A DNA stretch of 10,489 nucleotides from Actinomycetes bacterium. Its GTDB lineage: Bacteria; Actinomycetota; Actinomycetes; S36-B12; UBA10799. Positions 6,802-10,489 of this stretch are shown here, piece after piece; the stretch's first letter is position 1; every line of letters starts with the position of its first letter. The stretch lies in assembly GCA_029779995.1 (NCBI GenBank), contig JAKOZM010000403.1, positions 1 through 10,489 on the forward strand. Direction: 5' to 3'. The notes beneath the pieces are model-generated. The model searched no databases. It saw only the letters and a list, made by a program, of their open reading frames with translations, and was not told where the DNA came from. The translations under genes were made by a program, and so were the position numbers.

Positions 6802-8046
6802 TCACACAGCGTTGGCGCTCATCGTCACGGTGACCTCAAATCGCAGTTCCGGGCTGCGAGCGACCATGAAGGTCTTCGTCTGTGCATAGCCCTGGGCGAG
6901 GTCGAAGGTGCTTTCGGCGTACGAGAACTGGTAGCAACCGGCACCACTGTCGCTTTCGTTGAGCCAACGCGCCTGATGCTTCTGGTCGGGCTGGTTGTAG
7001 TTCTCCTGGCAGAAGTCACGGCTCGATTTCGTGATCCAGTCCGCTTCGCGGCCCTCGACCTGCACCGTGAATGACTCTTCTTTGGTGGTGAACACGTGGT
7101 CCAGGGCATTGTCGGTCAGCGCGACGGTGCTTCCCGAGCCGATCTTGCGCTCGCCGTAATGGCCACCCCAGAGGCTGCTCTTCGTGGGAGCGCTGGTGCC
7201 GCGCACCTGGAAGAGCAGCTCACCGCGACCGCGTAGCCCATTGTCGGCGTCATCAATGACCCGGATCTTGTCCACCGACACTGAGACCTGCAGGCTCTTG
7301 GTGCTGGTCTGGGTCAGCTTTTGGGTGCTGTGGTTGCCGTTGACGACAGCCAACACGTAGTACTTGGTCCCGGGCGTCAGGCTGCTGAAGGTGTGGCTGA
7401 ACCGGTTCCGGTCCCCCTGCGGGACACCCTTCACGATCACAGCGGTGCCGCCCTTGAGCTTGCTGCCCACGATCTGCGGCGACGTGGACACTGAGACCGT
7501 GGCGGAACCCCCGCTCGCCGTGAAGTCGAGATCGAGGCCGTCCGTGCGACGGGTGATTCTATGGACGCTGTGATGTTCAGTGCGCACGCTGCCCACCACC
7601 TGGACGGGCTTGAACCCGGCGCCGACCGGCAGGTTGATCAGGAAATGGTAGGTCGTGCCCTCCTCGAGGCCTTCGACCCGCTGTGTGAAGGCGTACTTCT
7701 GGCCCGGCAGCGCCAGAGCGTCGATGTCGGGGGTCCCAGCGCCGGTCCCGGTGAGGGCAACCGGTTGTGTCGCCCCCATGGAGTAGACACCGGCTTTGTT
7801 CTGGGTGGGCGCCTGCTTGGACACCTGCAGCACCGCATGCTTGAGCGTGGCGTCGAAGTTCAGGGTGAACCAATCGAGACCCCAATCAGCCGAGGTACCG
7901 GTGATCGTATGGTTCGACGTCTTCAGGGGAACGTCGACGATCTGGCCCGGGCCGTTCGTCTGGCTGGGCGCGGGCGTATCGGCTAGGGCCATGCCGGGCG
8001 TGGTGGCTAGCAGGGCTGCGGCGATAAGGCTGGGGATGATCTTCAT
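6802..8046 (-). CDS. Secreted protein with two fibronectin-III-like modules and a C-terminal beta-rich domain
   Basis: I do not recognise a named family for this 414-residue protein. A clear signal peptide (MKIIPSLIAAALLATTPGMALA, cut before DTPAPS) sends it out of the cell. Two stretches look like fibronectin-III modules, each ending in the same kind of strand: LEEGTTYHFLINLPVG (127-142) and LTPGTKYYVLAVVNG (223-237). The remaining 255-414 begins with DKIRVIDDADNGLRGRGELL, is rich in short polar strands and holds the only two cysteines (C346, C371), which may pair. No catalytic motif, anchor or sorting signal is seen. The start is well supported: AAGGAG (8058-8053) lies 6 bases before the ATG. 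It is transcribed divergently from the tethered sigma factor, with 155 bases between that hold a perfect inverted repeat. A role as a ligand, substrate or target of that system is possible but only inferred. Confidence 0.8.
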   Translation of the reverse strand: MKIIPSLIAAALLATTPGMALADTPAPSQTNGPGQIVDVPLKTSNHTITGTSADWGLDWFTLNFDATLKHAVLQVSKQAPTQNKAGVYSMGATQPVALTGTGAGTPDIDALALPGQKYAFTQRVEGLEEGTTYHFLINLPVGAGFKPVQVVGSVRTEHHSVHRITRRTDGLDLDFTASGGSATVSVSTSPQIVGSKLKGGTAVIVKGVPQGDRNRFSHTFSSLTPGTKYYVLAVVNGNHSTQKLTQTSTKSLQVSVSVDKIRVIDDADNGLRGRGELLFQVRGTSAPTKSSLWGGHYGERKIGSGSTVALTDNALDHVFTTKEESFTVQVEGREADWITKSSRDFCQENYNQPDQKHQARWLNESDSGAGCYQFSYAESTFDLAQGYAQTKTFMVARSPELRFEVTVTMSANAV

Positions 8047-8104
8047 GATGTGCTCCTTGGTGAGGGTGGCTTACACAGGTAGGAGCATCTGGGCTGGTAC
8101 TGGC

Positions 8105-8149
8105 CAACACTTTTCTTCAACGAGTTTTCGCTACGCCCAAAAAGTGTTG
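8105..8149. promoter_or_regulatory. Perfect 10-bp inverted repeat between divergent genes
   Basis: CAACACTTTT (8105-8114) is repeated in inverted orientation as AAAAGTGTTG (8140-8149), with a 25-base spacer. It lies near the middle of the gap between the secreted-protein and sigma-factor genes, about 60 bases from the first start and about 50 from the second. Two readings fit: a two-site operator, or two face-to-face -35 elements (ECF promoters often have an AAC core at -35), each firing outward across the other. The expected -10 elements at 16-18 bases are not convincing. Confidence 0.45.
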
Positions 8150-8172
8150 CTCGAGGCGGCCCTGCTCACTCC

Positions 8173-8193
8173 TATAGATGTGGACGTGAGGAG
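8173..8193 (+). promoter_or_regulatory. Possible -10 box (TATAGA) and ribosome-binding site of the sigma-factor gene
   Basis: TATAGA (8173-8178) is an unusually AT-rich -10-like hexamer for this sequence. A TTGCTC at 8147-8152 is 20 bases upstream, too far for a good -35. GAGGAG (8188-8193) is a strong ribosome-binding site 8 bases before the GTG at 8202 and decides that start over the ATG at 8211. If TATAGA is the true -10, the leader would be very short. Confidence 0.35.
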
Positions 8194-8201
8194 CAACTAC
8201 C

Positions 8202-9749
8202 GTGACGAGCATGATCACCGATGCGCAGCTGGCCGAGGGCCTGGCGCGCGACGGGGCCAGCGGGCTGGAGTCGGTGTACACCGTGTATGCGGCCAAGTTG
8301 TACACCTATGCCCTGACCATGCTGCGCGACCCGGCCAGCGCGCAGGACGTGGTTCACGATGCCCTGCTCGTTGCGGCCGGATCCATCGGTCAACTGCGCG
8401 ATCCGATGAAACTGCGGCCATGGCTGTACGCGATCACCCGCAACGAGTGCTTGCGGACGCTGCGCGGTCGCACCCGGTTCAGCGACTCCCACGAGGTGGT
8501 CGAGATGGCTGACACTGTCGACTTCGACGCCGGTCTGCGCCGCGACGAGGCTGCCCGCCTGATCAGCCAAGCGATGGTTGCCATGAGCCCCGCCGACCGC
8601 GACATCGTCACCCTCGCCCTGCAGCACGATCTGGACGTGGAGCGGATCAGCGAAGTCACGGGAGCCACCCCGAACACAGTGCACGCCCGCCTGTCGCGGG
8701 CCCGCGCCGGGCTGTCCGACGCGGTGAGCGCGCTGGCCCTCTACCGTTCACGCAGTCGTTGCGAGGAACTCCAGGCGATCATCAGTCCGCCCGATCAGCC
8801 GCTCACCCCGCTGTTGCGCAAGCGCATCGCACGCCACATCAAGACCTGCGAGGACTGCGAGCAGCGTCGGCGGGCAGCTTTGGCCGCGATGGGACCCGCG
8901 ATGGCCGCCCCCATGTACCTCACCCCGCCAGACACATTGCCGGCCCGGATCGTGGCGAGCCTGCAGGCTGGCGATGCCGAACGACTCGCGCGCCGGGCAG
9001 CACCATTCGACGACGACGGATTCCCTTTCCCATTGGATGCGAGTTCGCGCTCGAAGTGGCTGCTGCCCGCCGCATTCGCCGCCGCGGGGCTGCTGATGCT
9101 GGCCGTCGTCGGGCTTCTGCTGATGGACTCGGCACCGAGTGCTCAGACCACGGCGATCGCCGGATCGATCACGCCTGTGACGTCACAGAGTCCTTCCTCG
9201 ACACCGACTGTCGGGCCGTCAACCGAGACAACAGCCTCGGAGCCGGGCGCGATCGAGGAGGCTCCCGCGTTCGTAACACCCACCGTGGCGCCGCAGGCCC
9301 CTGTTGTCATAGGAACACCCAGTCAGCCAGCGCCGCAGCCCAAGCGCACGCAGACGAAACCGACAGCCTCAGCGAAAACGCGGCCATCGGCGAAACCCAC
9401 CCCCTCCAAGGCACCCGTCCCGCAGGAGTCGTCCCTGGCACCAGCTCCACCGCCCCCAGATCCGCCCACCATCACCGCGGCCAGCATGAAGAACGAGGAT
9501 CAAGATGCCGACGGCAGTTTCACCCGTTGCGACGCCTTCACGTTGCGCATCACAGCCACCGTCACGGGCGCCGACACCACGGAGGCGCTGATCACCCCGT
9601 CGGGTGCCACCGCCCTGCTGACAGGCGACCCCCTGACAGCAGCAATCACCCTGCCCCCCGGCGAGTACTCCGTTGCCGTGGTAGCCAGTGGCCCGGGCGG
9701 TACCGCGACGCGCGAAGTGGGGACGGTGCTCCATATCTGCCCGGGGTAG
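8202..9749 (+). CDS. Membrane-tethered ECF sigma factor with fused zinc anti-sigma motif and extracellular domain
   Basis: This 515-residue protein combines a regulator and its own sensor. Residues 22-86 are sigma region 2 (YTVYAAKLYTYALTMLRD, ASAQDVVHDALLVA, LRPWLYAITRNECLR). Residues 122-176 are sigma region 4, with the recognition helix in ISEVTGATPNTVHARLSRAR. C187, then H212-x3-C216-x2-C219 (HIKTCEDC), match the zinc anti-sigma (ZAS) spacing. One membrane helix spans about 287-308, preceded by RSK, so the N-terminus should be inside. Residues 310-425 are a Pro/Ser/Thr/Ala-rich linker likely to cross the cell wall. Residues 425-515 form a small Ig-like beta domain with C443 and C513, a possible disulphide. 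The sigma part would be held at the membrane and freed or reshaped by an outside signal. No separate anti-sigma gene is nearby. Actinomycete ECF groups with C-terminal membrane extensions are known; the specific group is not assigned here. The GTG start has a strong ribosome-binding site. Confidence 0.88.
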   Translation: MTSMITDAQLAEGLARDGASGLESVYTVYAAKLYTYALTMLRDPASAQDVVHDALLVAAGSIGQLRDPMKLRPWLYAITRNECLRTLRGRTRFSDSHEVVEMADTVDFDAGLRRDEAARLISQAMVAMSPADRDIVTLALQHDLDVERISEVTGATPNTVHARLSRARAGLSDAVSALALYRSRSRCEELQAIISPPDQPLTPLLRKRIARHIKTCEDCEQRRRAALAAMGPAMAAPMYLTPPDTLPARIVASLQAGDAERLARRAAPFDDDGFPFPLDASSRSKWLLPAAFAAAGLLMLAVVGLLLMDSAPSAQTTAIAGSITPVTSQSPSSTPTVGPSTETTASEPGAIEEAPAFVTPTVAPQAPVVIGTPSQPAPQPKRTQTKPTASAKTRPSAKPTPSKAPVPQESSLAPAPPPPDPPTITAASMKNEDQDADGSFTRCDAFTLRITATVTGADTTEALITPSGATALLTGDPLTAAITLPPGEYSVAVVASGPGGTATREVGTVLHICPG

Positions 9750-9764
9750 GAGGGCGGGCAGCGG

Positions 9765-9786
9765 TAGGCTCACGTGGTGAGGGAGG
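9765..9786 (+). promoter_or_regulatory. -10-like TAGGCT and ribosome-binding site before a small ORF
   Basis: TAGGCT (9765-9770) fits the actinobacterial TANNNT -10 pattern. GAGGGAGG (9779-9786) is a strong ribosome-binding site 4 bases before the ATG at 9791. No recognisable -35 is present. The arrangement marks a real translation start in a region otherwise full of repeats. Confidence 0.4.
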
Positions 9787-9790
9787 CCCT

Positions 9791-10198
9791 ATGGGTCCAC
9801 ACTTTTGGCAGCCTCCTGGTCCCTCCCGGACCAGCGCGTCGGATCTGTTGAGTGACAACTTCGGCGCCTCACGAGCCAATCGGCACAAGGTGCGATTCCC
9901 CACGGCGTGTCGCAACAACAAGTGCCCAATTGCTCGCTGGACGAGGCGGGAACGTCAACAGCGAGGTTGGCCGAGACCGAACCGTGAGCCAATCGGCACA
10001 AGGTGCGATTCCCCACGGCGTGTCGCAACAACAAGTGCCCAATTGCTCGCTGGACGAGGCGGGAACGTCAACAGCGAGGTTGGCCGAGCCCGAACCGTGA
10101 GCATCAGCCGACTACGGGAGATCCTGGACCGGACGTATGTCCCTGCCGACCACGCCGTACTGATCGCGCAGACCGATGACTGGTCCAGCACCCGATGA
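9791..10198 (+). CDS. Small hypothetical ORF running through the 113-bp repeats; possibly a gene remnant
   Basis: The ORF encodes 136 residues from an ATG with a strong ribosome-binding site. The first 27 residues (MGPHFWQPPGPSRTS...) are unique sequence. The middle is translated from the two 113-bp repeats; because 113 is not a multiple of three, the two copies are read in different frames and give unrelated peptides, so this part is unlikely to be selected as protein. The last part (from GTG 10097: SISRLREILDRTYVPADHAV) has good coding character but is frameshifted at about 10180. The likeliest reading is an old small gene invaded by repeats. No family is recognised. Confidence 0.35.
   Translation: MGPHFWQPPGPSRTSASDLLSDNFGASRANRHKVRFPTACRNNKCPIARWTRRERQQRGWPRPNREPIGTRCDSPRRVATTSAQLLAGRGGNVNSEVGRARTVSISRLREILDRTYVPADHAVLIAQTDDWSSTR
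9816..9834 (+). terminator. Small hairpin downstream of the sigma-factor gene
   Basis: CTGGTCC (9816-9822) and GGACCAG (9828-9834) form a perfect 7-bp stem with a 5-base loop, 67 bases after the sigma-factor stop. It could end that transcript. It also lies inside the small ORF that starts at 9791, so its role is uncertain. Confidence 0.35.
9873..10098. repeat. Tandem repeat, two 113-bp units with one mismatch
   Basis: Unit 1 is 9873-9985 and unit 2 is 9986-10098; they differ only at 9976 (A) versus 10089 (C). Each unit can fold into two adjacent hairpins. In unit 1, CAAT plus GGCAC (9877-9886) pairs with GTGCC plus ATTG (9922-9932), and CTCGCTG-GACG (9933-9943) pairs with CGTC-AA-CAGCGAG (9953-9965). 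The unit is too long for CRISPR and has no spacers. It resembles a dispersed palindromic intergenic repeat or a structured RNA. Near identity means recent duplication or homogenisation. Confidence 0.9.
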
Positions 10199-10304
10199 CA
10201 GTCGCATCAAGGTGATTGAGACGTCCTTGGGGACCGGTGACGGCCTGATCCGCGCGCTGGCCCACTTCGGCCACCAGGACCTAAATGGGGCGCTTCGGAT
10301 TTGA
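10097..10304 (+). pseudogene. Remnant of a small unknown gene, frameshifted and cut by an ISL3 element
   Basis: From GTG 10097 one frame encodes SISRLREILDRTYVPADHAV followed by LIAQTDD. After about 10192 coding character moves to another frame that encodes SRIKVIETSLGTGDGLIRAL and AHFGHQDLN, stopping at TGA 10302-10304. The sequence CCGATGAC occurs at 10173-10180 and again at 10192-10199; deleting the 19 bases between repeat starts joins the two parts into one frame. Both parts have G or C in most third codon positions. The probable ISL3 left end at about 10287 removes the rest of the gene, so the last few codons belong to the element. I recognise no family. Confidence 0.45.
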
Positions 10305-10366
10305 GGGGGGAGTCCCCGGGTTGGTGAGGTGATTCGCGGGTTGGGGTGTGTCGTTTCAGGGTTTGG
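10297..10366 (+). repeat. Four phased GG(G)TTNG motifs in the ISL3 end
   Basis: Similar short motifs start at 10297 (GGATTTGAGG), 10318 (GGGTTGGTGAGG), 10338 (GGGTTGGGGTG) and 10359 (GGGTTTGGGAC). Their spacing is 21, 20 and 21 bases, close to two helical turns, so all face one side of the DNA. They may be subterminal transposase-binding sites. The match between copies is only 6-8 bases. Confidence 0.4.
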
Positions 10367-10367
10367 G

Positions 10368-10425
10368 ACAGGGGTCCTGCCAGTGTCAGTTTCGACCAAG
10401 ATCCCTCGACCGGGAGGACCCCTGT
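10368..10425 (+). promoter_or_regulatory. 11-bp inverted repeat covering the ISL3 transposase start
   Basis: ACAGGGGTCCT (10368-10378) and AGGACCCCTGT (10415-10425) are perfectly complementary with a 36-base loop. The second arm takes in part of the ribosome-binding site (GGGAGG 10412-10417) and the first two bases of the GTG start (10424-10426). In a transcript entering from outside the element this hairpin would block translation of the transposase. Confidence 0.55.
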
Positions 10426-10489
10426 GGAGACCGACCCTACCCGAATGTGCCAGCTGCTCGTAGGCCTTCCCGAAGTCGACGTGCTCGGA
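10424..10489 (+). CDS. ISL3-family transposase, N-terminal fragment (continues beyond window)
   Basis: Only the first 22 codons are in the window: METDPTRMCQLLVGLPEVDV then LG. The MCxLLVGLPxVDVLG wording is characteristic of the N-terminus of actinobacterial ISL3 transposases, where it precedes a zinc ribbon and a DDE catalytic domain that cannot be seen here. The GTG start is supported by GGGAGG (10412-10417) 6 bases upstream. Start and ribosome-binding site lie in the inverted repeat at 10368-10425. Confidence 0.75.
   Translation, partial: METDPTRMCQLLVGLPEVDVLG

Larger units (their letters stand above)
10287..10489 (+). mobile_element. Left end of an ISL3-family insertion sequence, truncated by the window edge
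   Basis: A G-rich end beginning near GGGGCGCTTCGGATTTGAGG (10287-10306) precedes a transposase gene at 10424. The terminal pattern, GG followed by a short pyrimidine-containing block and TTCGG, fits ISL3-family ends. The exact outer base is uncertain by a few positions because the right end and the expected 8-bp target duplication are outside the window. The 137-base leader holds phased G/T motifs and an 11-bp inverted repeat. Confidence 0.7.

Noticed and set aside
8759..9790. Alternative plus-strand frame inside the sigma-factor gene that continues into the 9791 ORF
   Set aside because: The sigma-factor frame has clear domains throughout; only the part after the ATG at 9791 has its own ribosome-binding site.
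9646..10034. Minus-strand frames that share a MLLRHAVGNRTLCRLA start
   Set aside because: The shared start comes from the 113-bp DNA repeat; the frames have no ribosome-binding site and diverge where the repeat junction changes frame.
9873..10098. CRISPR array
   Set aside because: Units are 113 bp and directly adjacent, with no unique spacers and no cas genes.

Overview
The window comes from a high-GC actinomycete-type bacterium. The grounds are strong G/C bias at third codon positions, frequent GTG starts, a mycobacterial FadD15-like acyl-CoA synthetase, an ECF sigma factor with a zinc-binding anti-sigma module, and IS1380- and ISL3-type insertion sequences of the kind common in Actinomycetota. 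The genus cannot be named from this sequence.

Layout. Positions 2-2127 hold the 3' third of a long-chain fatty acyl-CoA synthetase gene. It is cut by a complete 1635-bp IS1380-family element (365-1999) with 16-bp terminal inverted repeats and a 5-bp TTAAG target duplication; removing the element and one TTAAG restores the reading frame exactly. A shared hairpin (2136-2166) separates this gene from a convergent PlsC-type lysophosphatidate acyltransferase (2164-2886, minus). Next come an MtaD-like amidohydrolase (3003-4253), a hairpin, a lipoprotein alpha/beta-hydrolase (4302-5246) and an overlapping TMEM175-type channel (5243-5938), all on the plus strand. An aspartate/glutamate racemase-family gene (5949-6659) and a secreted two-module fibronectin-III-like protein (6802-8046) lie on the minus strand, separated by a strong hairpin.

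The most unusual part is 6802-9749. The secreted protein is transcribed divergently from a 515-residue protein that joins an ECF sigma factor, a zinc anti-sigma (ZAS-like) motif, one membrane helix, a long Pro/Ser/Thr linker and a small extracellular domain. The intergenic region carries a perfect 10-bp inverted repeat (CAACACTTTT). This looks like a self-contained, membrane-tethered transcriptional switch with a possible secreted partner.

The right end (9750-10489) is a decayed accessory zone. It has two near-identical 113-bp tandem repeats, each able to form two adjacent hairpins; a small gene remnant frameshifted by a 19-bp duplication-like insertion; and the left end of an ISL3-family element that runs out of the window. 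Both insertion sequences carry an inverted repeat that would bury the transposase ribosome-binding site in read-through transcripts.
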